Assembly (NCBI GenBank): GCA_030374765.1
Contig: JARGXX010000033.1
Coordinates: 248,001 to 312,000 of the forward strand
Length of the DNA stretch: 64,000 bases
Direction of reading: 5' to 3'
From: Agarophyton chilense
Taxonomy: Eukaryota; Rhodophyta; Florideophyceae; Gracilariales; Gracilariaceae
Shown here: piece after piece, positions 32,315 through 43,203 of the stretch
How positions within the stretch are numbered: the first letter of the stretch is position 1
How the letters are laid out: every line of letters starts with the position of its first letter
Notes under the pieces: model-generated
Told to the model about the DNA's origin: nothing
Databases searched by the model: none
What the model saw: only the letters and a program-made list of their open reading frames with translations
Translations under genes and position numbers: made by a program

Positions 32315-32542
32315 GTGTATGGGACAATTCCACGGACAGTGAGGTGTGCCAAATATTCCAACAGCGCTACGGCAGACCTTCGTTGGTACGAAGAAAGAGT
32401 TGGACGCTGCAGACAGTGCAAGAAATCGAAGAGCGATGGCCCCTCCAGCGTCCTTTGTGTTCACCGTAAAGGACACAATAGTGAACCTGGCTTTTGCTTG
32501 GGAGTGTGCCCCATGAGTGACGAACTCACTTTGCGTCCATAA
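32315..32542 (+). pseudogene. Cys-rich zinc-finger-like C-terminal fragment
   Basis: A 75-residue open frame with CRQCKKSKSDG, then C, H, C and GVC, ending in a stop. The pattern resembles the cysteine-rich tail of piggyBac-type transposases, but the spacing is not exact and no upstream transposase core is readable. It is probably a transposase remnant. Confidence 0.3.
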
Positions 32543-32562
32543 GTATTATTAAAAAGGGCCAA

Positions 32563-32812
32563 TCATTTCCGCTTTTTAACCTTGCCCATCCCTCTCAATC
32601 TCATTTGCTCCTGCTTTTCTAATGCGCCACCTTCAATCTCTACGAACTCTTCTATCGCAATGGACAGTGTTTTCGCCTAAGATAAAAGCTCTTGGGATAC
32701 ATCGTGCATAAAGTCAGCCGTTGCTTAAACATTGTTCATGGCCTTTCTGTAGTGCTCTAAAGACTTGAATCTGTCTGCCATTTCGAACAGGTCTTGCCTC
32801 TCGAAGACCCGC
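32563..32812 (-). pseudogene. unidentified coding remnant
   Basis: The minus strand reads protein-like sequence in one frame: MADRFKSLEHYRKAMNNV, a stop, ATADFMHDVSQELLS, a stop, then a basic end GKVKKRK and TGA at 32563-32565. It could be the C-terminal end of the YqaJ-containing gene or a separate broken gene. Confidence 0.4.
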
Positions 32813-33185
32813 TAGGCGCAAAACTCATTGATAGCAACAGTTTTCAGAGTTTGAGAAACAATGTTTTGTTCCCACCTAAAGTGTGATGAGGAGCTTTGCA
32901 AAACACCGCGTTTCTGTGTTGCACCAACTACGCTAGCTTTCGTTTTGGAGTAGCAGCTATGTGTAGCGTGATTGATGAGCTTAAGGAGGGTGAAGGGGCC
33001 GTTTCCAGCAATATGATCGTGGACCATCTTCCAGAATTAAAGCCTGGACTTCACAGCACTTCTTTGCTGTGTTGAAATGAAGTTTGGAATGAAAACATCG
33101 TCTTAATGCGCCCAATGCACGACAGTCCCAACTGTCGACGTAAGCGCTGCATAGCATACACCTAAAATAGTGTACGGACAAGTTA

Positions 33186-34151
33186 TCACGACCGTGTACA
33201 AATTCGCGTCTCTGCAGCTGCAACGTAAACAGCGTAGTTCAGCCCAAGTATGAAGAGCTGGTGGACCACCTGTTTCATATGCCCTTTAGGAGCGTAGCGC
33301 ACAAAGCACTCTAAGCCGACCATAAAGTGCACAGGCTCCGCCCAAGAGAGACTAGCAGCGCTTCCTAATCTGCTCGGCGCCACCTTAGTCTTCACCTCCA
33401 CTGCAGCAAGAGAATGAGTTTCATGATTTTGTTACCCTTGCGGTGCTCTTCCGCAGCCATTTTGGCCGGCAGGAAACCAACCCTTGTCCAAAACTGCAAT
33501 GCAATCTGGTAAGCACCCGAGGTATACTGTATCCTTCATTGCCAACAGTTCTGTCTCGAAGATCTTCCTTAGAAAGGGCATCGCACGCAATGAGTTGAGG
33601 ACTGCGTTTTCGTTGGCCCTACCCCGAATCATTGCATTTATCGATCGCTTTGAAGAAAACCGGCCGTCGTAGAAAAGATTGAACCATTTACTGGAGTTGT
33701 TCTCCCGGCCAGAAGAGGGCTGTAGTCCAAACGCAGACCAAACTTCTGTGTTGCTGAGAAGAATGATACCCGCATTCGTTCCCGTCACCCTAAATTGCCG
33801 AAGCACGAACAAATCTGCGCAACGCTGTCCAGTTGTGAGCACTCTGCAGATGGAAGCAAGAGCGTTTTCGACGACCTTCTTCATTGTTACAACCTCTGGC
33901 GGGTCATATTTATTTCCCGTATGCACCTCATTGTGAAGCACACCGTTCGGTTTGGGCACTGCGATCCATGTTTTCAAGCTTTCCTATATTGATGCAGGAA
34001 CGGTGTACATGAATTGCAGAAACTTCACGAACTTTTTTTTTCCTTGCTCCTGCACAGCGACAGCGGTTGCACTCTTTTGCCCCACGCACGATGAGGTAAA
34101 TGATCCAGCGTTCTTCGTGGCCATAAAAACGTCAGGCCCGAGCTTCTGGTC
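33186..34151 (-). pseudogene. YqaJ-type exonuclease pseudogene
   Basis: A single minus-strand frame runs 34151 to 33186 with only two stops: TAG at 33984-33986 and TAA at 33432-33434. Between them (33432-33977) lies the first half of a YqaJ/lambda-exonuclease-like fold: RVTGTNAGII, GRANENAV and YLGCLPDCIAVLD with the catalytic Asp. Past the second stop the same frame gives AAVEVKTKVAPS, the E-x-K motif, and KQVVHQLFILGLNYAVYV, the usual end of the fold. The family degrades double-stranded DNA from ends and is often carried by viruses and mobile elements. The region just upstream (SFTSSCVGQKSATAVAV) is readable but unassigned. A stop between the Asp and E-x-K should inactivate the product. Confidence 0.7.
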
Positions 34152-35175
34152 GTTTTAAATAATGAATCCCCGCCTACGGTCAGCTTGAACACCTACCTAC
34201 ATTCCAGGTGCTAATCCTTAAACTGTAATGTCGACAGTATCCACGACCGCCGCGCTCGCGTGCTCAACCCCCGCATGCAGAATTTCCACCGGGGTTCCGA
34301 ACGATTCATTGTCGTCCCCGTCCTTACCATCCACAACCACCACTATGTAACCTCTGTCTGGTTTCAGGTAGGATGCAGCGATGAACGGGTGTACGTGCAA
34401 TAAGTGGTCCGGCATCACGAATAATAAGCCAAAAAAACTCCGGAAGCAACTCCATAAACGATGATTTGCCGTATCCCCTTTCGGCAGTGACGATACATGC
34501 ATTAGAAGCATATTCCCCCTACTGTCGGTTAAAACCTCGAGATTCTCCTCACTGAGTCAACCTGCGTCTCCCCACGACGGCCGAAGCCCAGCGCAAGAAC
34601 GACACGAAAAAGGGCACCTGCCACTGCGTCTGTTGAATATCCCTCCTGGTCCGCCTTCCTCGAGCTCAGCATCTTGACCTGATTGTCTGCCGCCCTTGTC
34701 TCAAAGGGATCGTCATAGAGCGTAGCAAGAAGGTACAACGGGACGTAGAACACCTTCTTCTTTTCGAAAATTGCAAGCTGCCCGAATTCTTCTAATTGAC
34801 GTGTCTGATCGTGCTGATCGTTTCAATCTATGAGGCCGTCCCCTCCACGGCCAGTGGAGGAGTACGCCGAAATGTTTTCAGCAATAAACTGAGTCATTAC
34901 CAACGACTGCGTTTCACTTCCAGACAGTTCTAACACATCCATCGTCCTTGCAAATCAAAATCCACTAGTATGCGATAAAATCAATACTGCGACGTAACGA
35001 TACATGTCTGGAAATTTTAGAATGTGGTGTCTTGGTGCTTCTAGCCTTATGCGTTCTTTTAACCACTCGAGCAGTTGTCGCATTAATCTTTTTACAAAGA
35101 GTGATATAAAGCCACCCCGTGACGTTGCAACACCACTGACGGAACACTCCACTTCATCTCGTCTACCGCCGTCTT
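34152..35175. other. decayed region upstream of the YqaJ pseudogene
   Basis: Minus-strand open pieces at 34218-34511, 34529-34753 and 34955-35179 look partly coding (for example YDDPFETRAADNQVKML) but share no recognised domain. They may be remnants of the same long gene that ends with the YqaJ fold, or of a transposase. Confidence 0.35.
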
Positions 35176-35682
35176 TCACGATAGGCGTGCTCGATTGAGA
35201 AGTATTTCTTCCGTAAACGTCTTCTCCAGCGGAATAGAAGCAGACAAGGACCCAGTGACTGTCTTTCCATTCGTAGGATCGTCTGCGTGGGCATTTCGAC
35301 CACTACCACTCCCTCTTTTACGCCCCCTCCCACACCATCTTCCGAACCGTCTCCCTCGACTTTGACCACGAGAAGATGAACCCCGAGGCTTACCTCTTGG
35401 CCCAGATTGTTGCAGAACCCGCCTGCGTCCCGAAAGGGCAGAGGGTGGCGGCAGGGCTTGCGGACTAGCTGAAGGGAGGATAGCGGCCTGAGAAGCTGTG
35501 GCCGTGCCAGGCGGAGATATAGGCGGTGTGTGAGGGGTTTCTTCGACGTTCGGGAGAACAGTCGCCACGCAAAGGGAATTTGAAGCCCGTTGATGAGGTG
35601 AGAGGGGATATGAAACGTTGGGAGGAGGATGGTCGCGACTTCGATCGAGCAAGCAAGTGCAGCTCAGTAACGACTTGGCCAA
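35176..35682 (-). CDS. low-complexity Pro/Arg/Gly-rich ORF
   Basis: 168 residues, rich in Pro, Ser and Ala up to about residue 90, then an RGG-like stretch (GRRFGRWCGRGRKRG). No domain. It could be the N-terminal, nucleic-acid-binding part of the broken gene downstream on the same strand. It may no longer be expressed. Confidence 0.35.
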   Translation of the reverse strand: MAKSLLSCTCLLDRSRDHPPPNVSYPLSPHQRASNSLCVATVLPNVEETPHTPPISPPGTATASQAAILPSASPQALPPPSALSGRRRVLQQSGPRGKPRGSSSRGQSRGRRFGRWCGRGRKRGSGSGRNAHADDPTNGKTVTGSLSASIPLEKTFTEEILLNRARLS

Positions 35683-35807
35683 TATTGGATTTTGAAAGGT
35701 TGTAGCACTCTCAAGAGAATCGATTAGTCAAGTATGATCAAGCCAGTGACTATGAGACCTTTTTTTGTCTTTCAGCGGGATGGAAAACACCCCCTTTTTC
35801 AGAGTTA

Positions 35808-35826
35808 TTGATCAGTACAGTGATCA
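35808..35826. repeat. TTGATC-type 19-bp repeat, copy 3
   Basis: TTGATCAGTACAGTGATCA, in the same orientation as copies 1 and 2 and 38 bp left of the Gypsy-2 target duplication. Confidence 0.5.
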
Positions 35827-35863
35827 TAGAGCATGTAACAGTAGACTTTAAAAAAATAGGTTA

Positions 35864-35868
35864 CGATC
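35864..35868. repeat. Gypsy-2 target-site duplication, left
   Basis: CGATC immediately before the 5' LTR, repeated exactly at 43920-43924 after the 3' LTR. A 5-bp duplication is normal for Ty3/gypsy integrase. Confidence 0.9.
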
Positions 35869-36584
35869 TGTAGTATTCTACTATACCACGGAATCCGATA
35901 GGTTGGTTTTTCGCGAAGTCGCGGTTGGAACTCATGAATGAGTGTTATCATCAGCATTGTGATATGAAACGGAATCCCGCATAGGATGCCTAGAGGCAGA
36001 ATGTCTTAGTGGAACACGTGACGTCATGGGTCGAGTGCCTTACCACGACGCGCGCATAGTTGCGACCCTTCTTTGGGGAATGGAATATTGGTAACGGCGC
36101 ATGTAGTGGCGATCCACGTGGAGGGCTTTACTACCCTTTGTAGCAAGACTTCTATTTTGGACTATACCCATACAGTGGTTTGGCCAAGTGGCTGACCACT
36201 CGGCATTATTTATATATTTATTTGGGCTCTCACCCTGGTACACAGTTTATAGTGTACCAGAGGTGAGCGCCGACTCCAAGTAAAGGAGACAACATGGGCA
36301 TCATGACTATTATGTTCCTCGCTTAGGATTCCTTAACCGGAGATCCGGACGAGCTATAATAGATATTCAGCCCCCAACCACTTCACGAGCCGTCTCGTAT
36401 CTACAATCCATCAACGTTTTCCAGTTGCACTGTTCACCCTCGCGGGCGAGTAGTGGCCTTACACCCCACTTCCAGCTCGCTGGTGTTGTAGCTCTACCAC
36501 CCCTTTTCCTTTGCGGCAAGCGACCCATCGGAAGTCCGAACGCTGTCGCAGGTGTCTGATCTCTCCGTTAGAGCGGATACTACA
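35869..36584 (+). repeat. Gypsy-2 5' LTR
   Basis: 716 bp, with 7-bp perfect terminal inverted repeats TGTAGTA/TACTACA. It contains an AT-rich TATA-like tract (ATTATTTATATATTTATT, about 36205-36222) followed by a long hairpin. By eye it is about 95% identical to the 3' LTR, which suggests an old but not ancient insertion. Confidence 0.95.
36229..36267 (+). repeat. LTR hairpin after TATA tract
   Basis: CTCACC and TGGTACAC on the left pair with GTGTACCA and GGTGAG on the right across an 8-base loop, with one small internal bulge. It begins just after the TATA-like tract, so it may form the 5' end of the element RNA. The 3' LTR keeps it. Confidence 0.7.
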
Positions 36585-36586
36585 AT

Positions 36587-36598
36587 TGGTCTCCCGAC
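36587..36598 (+). promoter_or_regulatory. Gypsy-2 primer-binding site
   Basis: TGGTCTCCCGAC starts 2 bp after the LTR end and begins with TGG, complementary to a tRNA CCA end. The tRNA is not identified; it would end in GTCGGGAGACCA. The same motif forms the spacer of the tandem LTRs at 46413-46423. Confidence 0.65.
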
Positions 36599-36799
36599 TT
36601 AGAACCACTGTCGTCAGCTGCACTGAACAATTCGTTCCTGGAACGTGGAATCGATATCGATACTGGGAAGAAGTGGAATCACTATAGTTATTGTTTATCG
36701 AACCACCTCCGGCAATTGCGGAATTCATTGTAATTGAACACGTGGTCGAGAAGTCGAAGACACCATTTGGTTCGCCCCTGGACTCAGGTTTGGTCTAGG

Positions 36800-38718
36800 A
36801 TGCCTAAGACTCGAAGCCAGTCGAGTACTGGTCGCCCCAGTCCTGCAGGACCATCCCCGAAACCAAGGCTCGCCTCATCTGTTGAAGCCGGAGAGCGGCT
36901 GTATCGTCAAGCGATGTCGCGCTTACGCTTGGTGAATGATGAAAGAGACCTCTCGGATGTACTGGCCCCTGTTGCAGCGGCAGTCAGGCGCACCAAAGAA
37001 GCCGTACTTGACCCTGAGGTCGTTGGACCTCAAGAAGAGGATGATTTGCGCCGGGAAGTGCGTCGTCTCAAGTCTGAGTCAAGCGCTTCGCGTGTGCGCA
37101 TGGTTGCGTTGGAATCGCAGATCGCTGCTCTTTTCGCTGATGTCGAACAATTACGCAGTGCGCACCAAGCACTCGTTCGTCAAGTCGATGGGAAGCAGGT
37201 CTCTGCATCAGTGCAAACACTACGTGAGGATTTGAACCATCTACTGGAGAGGTACGGGAATACGCCCGATGCGCTACCCGGCTTAACCGTGGATGTAGAG
37301 GAAGTCCTCACTCGAGTTAACCCTCGTTTAGAACGCCTGGAGGCGGCATTTCATGCGCAGACTGCTGCTAAACCAGTCGTGCTGGAAGAGAAAGGAGCTC
37401 CTTTGGAGGAAGCTCGTTCGAAGAAGTCGAAGTCACGACGTAAGAAGCGGAAGTCCGCACGTGATTCGAGTGATGAATCGTCAAGTACGGAGGGCTTCAG
37501 TTCCAGTACTGATGATTCTGATGATTCAGATACGTCAGATGACGACGACAGTGATGATGGTCATCGAAGGTCCCAATCTCGGAAGAAGAACACGTCTTCG
37601 TGGTTAATGAGAAAAAAAGCTAACCTTATATAGGATTGAAGGTGCTCCCGTACACGAATCCGGTTTATCGGAAGGTCCTGAATTACAGGTACTACCGTCT
37701 GAAGGTGAAGAGCAAGAAGTGCTCAGGACACGAAACCGCAAAGGTGAAGGATCACATCAAACGATTGAAGATCGGCCTTAATGATTTAACATTTGATGGG
37801 AAAACCCCCATTCTGGTTATCGAGTTTCTCACTCGATTCGTTGCCGAAGCAGACACTGTAGAGATGATTGAACCACAGGCATTTGTGTCTTTACCACACA
37901 TCCTGAAGGGTTTTGCTTTAGAGCAATATCGTTCCGTATGCGGATCATTGACAGCCGATGAAGGCGGCGTTATCTCATGGCCAGAGGCGGTGCAGTATTT
38001 GCTGCGCAGTTACGCGACATCAAACGCGATACGTCAGGCGATCCTGGACCTAAGGGATGTGACCCAAAAGCCTGAGGAAGACGAAGCTGAGTAGAGCTCA
38101 AGGCTTACCAAAGCTTCAGTCCGCTGTGGAAAAGTCCACTCGACAAAGGACAAGATTAATTTGTACATCGACGGGCTGGACCCGAGCATCAAGTCGTTGG
38201 TAGCTCGATATCGAGAGAAGCATGGAAGAGTCTCCTTTTTGGAGTTAGTTCAGTTCGCGAAAGCTGAAGGAGACGCGGCCAGAGCGCGTGGTAGCCCCCG
38301 TCGTTCAGTGGCTTTTGGAACCTCAATGGGTAAGGAGAAGATCTCCGCCAGAGTTAATCAGCGCAGCAAAGTGCTACATCTGGAATCTCCAGTGCACTCG
38401 CGAGATTTGTCGTTGGCACCCAAAAGGAGTGACTCACATGAGGAGGCAGTCCATTTAATGGAATATACGGACTCTTCTGTACCTACAGTGGATCTCCCAC
38501 ACTCGGAGTCTAAGGACGAGGAAGCCCTAATGGCTATGGAGGGCCGTCGCTCTATGTACCGTCCCTACAAGGTGCCTCAACAAGGAGGTTTTAAGAACGG
38601 GAAACCCGGATGGGTGGATACTCGCACGGCATACCGTTCACAATTTATGTTGACCAACCGTCGTGACGGTTTGATATGTTATTCATGTTATGGAAAACAC
38701 CATTTGAGTGCAGAATGA
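36800..38718 (+). pseudogene. Gypsy-2 gag, broken
   Basis: The likely start is the ATG at 36800 (MPKTRSQSSTG). Up to 37633 it gives a long heptad-rich, coiled-coil-like region (about residues 30-175), then a basic tract and an Asp/Ser tract. After a frame change, 37636-38094 holds the capsid-like part (DHIKRLKIGLNDLTFDGKT, EAVQYLLRSYATS). A TAG at 38092-38094 interrupts it, and 38161-38718 continues to a zinc-knuckle remnant, CYSCYGKHHLSAE, then TGA. The final knuckle Cys falls at about that stop. Gag would build the particle. Confidence 0.75.
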
Positions 38719-38994
38719 ACGCTTCCTGCAAATGATCTGAGTCGCATCATGACGAATTATGAAGCACTCTCAGAAGAGGAAAGGAGCCGCGTACCGGCGG
38801 GCATGTATTGGAAAGCCAAAAGTTGAATTTCTCAGACACCAATGCGCTGGACGGACAAGCCGGTTGCTCAGAATTCTGAAGTGTTACAACCTGGAACTCC
38901 GGTAGGAAGAGGCGCCTTTCAGGCGAATAAACCGGTGCAACCGGAAAACTAAGTGAGGGAGCCCCTAGGGGGTCGGCATTAGTCGATCTCTGTA

Positions 38995-39414
38995 GTGCTG
39001 ACCAGAGAGAGCTCGCCGCCCTGCTCCCGCGCTTGGAAGGCCAAGATTCTCTTGAGGCCTCCAAAATTTCCGCCGTACGGAATCAATCCGCCGGACGGAA
39101 AGCGAGTACAGTTTGACTGTGAGTTACATCGTCCTTGGAGACGTTATACTTGTCCGTCAAAACGGCAAAGTTACCTCATGGTAATGTCTAAAAGAAACTA
39201 TAAGGTCTATGCCGACATCGGCTCTGACAGGAATCTGTTATCTCGTCGATTGACTATCCTGGACACAGTTGCTGGTCCAAACTTTATACGGGAATCGGAG
39301 CTCGCCCCTGCTGACTTAAATCGTATTCGATACGGTCCTTTACCGGACATCCGGGATGCCAACAAAAATGTTGTGAAGACACTGCGAACAGTTCGACTCG
39401 TGGTGCGTTTGTGA
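38995..39414 (+). pseudogene. Gypsy-2 protease region
   Basis: KVYADIGSDRNLLSRRL sits where the retropepsin active site is expected; the usual D-T/S-G reads D-I-G. The downstream segment VVLGCDYCDKFVEAIRPRR at 39466 resembles the I-L-G-x-D-F second half. Position between gag and RT supports the call. Confidence 0.65.
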
Positions 39415-39465
39415 CGCTTTGTAGTCCTAGTCGACTTCATCGTCTGTAAGACGTTAGCTGCACCA

Positions 39466-41614
39466 GTGGTACTGGGATGTGATTATTGCGACAAGTTTGT
39501 CGAAGCCATTCGCCCGCGAAGAAAACTACTGGAACTAGATGATGGATCAATGGTACCAATTTTTCGCAAGCCAATGCCTCGTTGCTCTGAAGCACCTCCA
39601 CTTCCACCATCTATGGAATACGCAAAATCCCGAGGACGTGTCTCGCCGAGGATTCGAGTAGCGAAGAGTTCCATGCTGAAGGCGCAAACCCAAACTTGGG
39701 TTCAAGTAAGAACAGAACGACACGGACTCGTGGTAATTCAACCCAATACTCGGATGTACGAATCCCGTGGATTGCTAGTCTCTAACGGCATTGTTCAGGT
39801 TGATCCTGGTAGCCCCTTTTGGATACTAGTGAGTAACTTCACCGATAACGATTATCAGATACCGAAGAATCAGGTTGTTGCAACAGATTTGCCTCATCCC
39901 ACAGTGGTGGTCCCTACTCATATTTCTACTGCAGAAGTATTGGGATTAACCCATGTCGGTGACACAGACGAAGAACTGCAAACTCCGTCTGGAGATCAAT
40001 TGAAAACTGCAAAGGAGCCAGAAAGCCTGGTCGATGGGCTAGAATTAGCACATGTGTCGGAACACTACAGAACGAAGATCAGGTCTATGCTGAAGAAGTA
40101 TACGTCCATGTGGAGTGGAAAGCTAGGAGAGATCTCCCGTACAGAACACCACATGGATATGATCCCAGGGTCACGACCCATCTCCCAACCACCCTACAGA
40201 GCGGGACCGCGAACTCGCCAAATCGAGGAGGAGAATGTCAGCAAAATGCTGGAAGAAGGAGTAATCGAAGCAGCCCAATCTGCTTGGGCCTAACCAGTGG
40301 TGCTGGTTCTAAATCCTGATGGTTCTTTACGATTCTGTATCGATTATCGAAAACTGAACGCAGTTACCGTTCGAGATACATACCCGTTGCCTCGAATGGA
40401 CGAATGTATTCACAGCATAGGAGAAGCGAACGTGTAAACCACGTTGGACGAAAACTCTGGCTATTGGCAGGTGCCTGTAGCGGAAGAAGACCAAGAGAAA
40501 CCGCATTTGCGTGTCACGCCGGTCTCTACCGATTCAAAAAGATGCCCTTTGGCTTAAAGAATGCACGGCTACTTTCCAGCGTACTCTGGACATCTTGCTC
40601 TCAAGATACAAGTGGAAGACTTGTTTAGTCTATTTTGGACGATGTGATCTTCTTTCCCAGGATGCCGAAAGCCATTTACGGCATGTTGAGGAGGTCCTCA
40701 AAGCACTACAGAGCGCAGGTACCAACTTGAAGTTCAAGAAATGGGAATGGTTCGCTGGCACCGTCCGGTACTTAGGCCATGTGATCAAGCCAGGACAGCT
40801 TGCCATTCGAGAGGCACAAACAGCGGCTCTCCACGAAGTACAACCTCCGTCGACACAGAAGCAATTGCGTTCTTTCCTAGGCTTGTGCAACGTCTACCGA
40901 CGATTCGTGCCGCGATACTCGCATAGAGCGGCACCGCTCAACGCAAAGCTGCGTAAAGGACAACCAGTACAGCTGGAACAATTCAGACAAGCTGAAGCGA
41001 AAGAGTTCGACACGCTGAAGACAAATATTATTACAGCCCCATTCTTGGCGCTGCCCATCCCCCACCTGCCATACTCAGTGGATACCGACTCTAGCGAGTA
41101 CCAAGTAGGGTGTGCCCTTTTTCAAACACACCCTGATGGTGAACGCAAACCCATTGGTTACTGGTCAAGATCGCTGAACGCAGCTGAGAAGAAGTATTCA
41201 GTTTCAGAAAAGGAATGCCTTGCAGTCGTTTGGGCTCTAACCACATTGCGACCGTATCTCCAAGGAGAACGTTGTACCGTCAACACGGATCATTCGTCTC
41301 TAAGATGGTTACTGTCCATTACAGACCCGTCTGGTCGTCTCACACGATGGCGCTTACGCCTTTCTGAATTCGATTTCGAAGTGAATTATAAGAAGGGATT
41401 GGCCAATGTCCAAGCTGACGCGCTATCGCGATTCAAAACACTGGGCGAAACCCAATGCGAAATCGATGAAGAGATACCTTGCTTCTACATGGAGACCCAT
41501 TCACCATCTTTTAAAGAAGAGGAACAAGAGACCCTTGATGATAATTCGGATGCAGACCCGTTCCTTGCATTAGCAGACACTGATCCTTCAGTTCAACTCG
41601 AGCGAATCTCGTGA
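39466..41614 (+). pseudogene. Gypsy-2 reverse transcriptase and RNase H
   Basis: 39466-40293 covers the protease end and RT N-terminus (EHHMDMIPGSRPISQPPYR, EEGVIEAAQSAWA) and stops at TAA. The next frame gives GSLRFCIDYRKLNAVT, TYPLPRMDECIHS and TTLDENSGYWQVP with the motif A Asp intact. 40511-41614 holds the end of RT and RNase H: LGLCNVYRRFVPRY, VDTDSSEYQVGCALF, PIGYWSRSLNAAEKKYSVSEKE, NTDHSSLRWLL and LANVQADALSR. At the YxDD box (about 40624-40650) the frame is shifted: LVYFGRC in one frame and LDDVIFF in the other, so no full-length active RT can be made. Confidence 0.88.
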
Positions 41615-41752
41615 ACTGAGCTTCTCAATGAGCAACACGCCGATACGTTTTGTGCGTCGATACGCTCTCGTCTTAACAGGGGGAAGGAGCTCCCCTTTTC
41701 ACTAGATTCCCGAGGAATACAGTTAAGACATGTCGAAAAGCATGATCAAATC

Positions 41753-42844
41753 GTGATTCCACCTGTCTTGAAGAGTCGAGTACTGCATCTGGCACACTAC
41801 AGCAGGCTGTCTGGTCATCCAGGAGGAACGAAGTTGTTCATGACTCTAAGAAGAAATTTTTACTGGCCTACTTTAACATTGGACTGCAATGCTACAGTGA
41901 GGTTGTGTACAACATGTGCGAAGAATCGCGTGAAGCTTTACAGGAAGCGGAAACCGATGACGTTACTCCAGGCGAAAGCGCCTGTACAATACGTCAGTAT
42001 CGACATCCTAGGCGAATTGATTCGCTCAGGGCGAGGTTATCGCTACCTATTGGTAATCACCGACCGCTTCTCGAAGTATCGGGATATGCCCCGTGGCACG
42101 CGCACACCCGTAAGTACAGAAATGGAACCTGAAAGCAGAAAAGATGTTTTGGATTTTGGCCCCAAGGACTTGGAAACGAGTGCAAGCGAAGATGCGCCGT
42201 TGCCACTTCAAGCTGAACCGTCAGGTGAAGCGCCACTCGCTGTTCCGCCGATATCGGCTCCCATCCCTCGTGGGCAGGAAGAAGAAGAGGTATCGCCCCC
42301 TGTCGTGGTGCAAGCACCATCTTCCACCCATCAGCGGTCAGAATCGGATAAACCGAAGGAAGTTCATCCACGAATGGAATTGAAAAGTAGCAAGAAGTAC
42401 GCTTCCATGGAACCTGGAAAACAGGATAGCTCTTTATCTGAAAAAGATTCTCAAGGAATGAGTACACTGCCCCTGCGAGCAGGACGACAGTTAGTCGACG
42501 AGCGAACGCTTAGCGACGCTGAGACTGCTAACACAGAGACGCTTGGGTCAGCCCTAAGGCATTTCAAACCTGTTAACAATAGTCTCGCGCCAACAGCGAA
42601 AGCATTGGAAAAGGCCCAGTAATATGTTATGGATCGCATATGTGAACATGGCGAGCATGAAGATACTAGAGAATTACTGTATCGAGTCCGTTGGTACGGT
42701 TTTCCTCCGGAAGCGGATACGTGGGAACCTATAGCTCATATCGCCCGTTCGCAGCTCGTGCGATATCATCGACGCATGCGATTACCACTCCCCAGGGGGA
42801 TCTACTCTTCGATAATCGGGCTCATGGGCACATCCCATTTCTAA
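41753..42844 (+). pseudogene. Gypsy-2 integrase (core deleted) with chromodomain
   Basis: 41753 opens at the zinc-binding H-H-C-C end (HLAHYSRLSGHPGG, NFYWP, CTTCAKN), then the first core Asp (VSIDILGEL) and YLLVITDRFSKY. The frame then passes straight into an acidic, Pro-rich linker (DMPRGTRTPVSTEMEP). The second Asp and the Glu of the DDE triad are missing, so about 100 or more core residues are deleted. After a TAA at 42620-42622 the same frame gives a well-preserved chromodomain: MDRICEH, LLYRVRWYGFPPEADTWEPI and LVRYHRR. A deleted core with an intact targeting domain makes this copy dependent on enzymes in trans. Confidence 0.85.
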
Positions 42845-43190
42845 GAATGGGCTACAAAGGTAGTAAAAAATCGAAAGGCGAGAAGAAAACAAGAAATCAT
42901 GAACAGGAAACGTGAAGACACGCAAGCAAAGGACATTTACTGATTATCACCTATGAAAAACTCGAGAAGCGAGAACAGATGAAGACTAGAAGATAAGGAA
43001 GGCTGGAACGGGTTGGACCCGGAGTTCGCATCCATCGCGAGAGATCGAGCTGAAGAGCGGTGAGGAACAGAATGCTGTTGAGAACTGTAAGAGTTGGTCG
43101 GGCGGCGAGGAATTCGTGATGACCATGAGTACCCGGAACACCGGTCCGACTGCGTATAAACGCTTCTTGCGTCCCCCATGGTTCACGCGT

Positions 43191-43202
43191 AACGAGGGGT
43201 GT
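43191..43202 (+). other. Gypsy-2 polypurine tract
   Basis: Purine-rich AACGAGGGGTGTG lies directly before the 3' LTR, where plus-strand DNA synthesis is primed. It is short and interrupted. Confidence 0.5.
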
Positions 43203-43203
43203 G

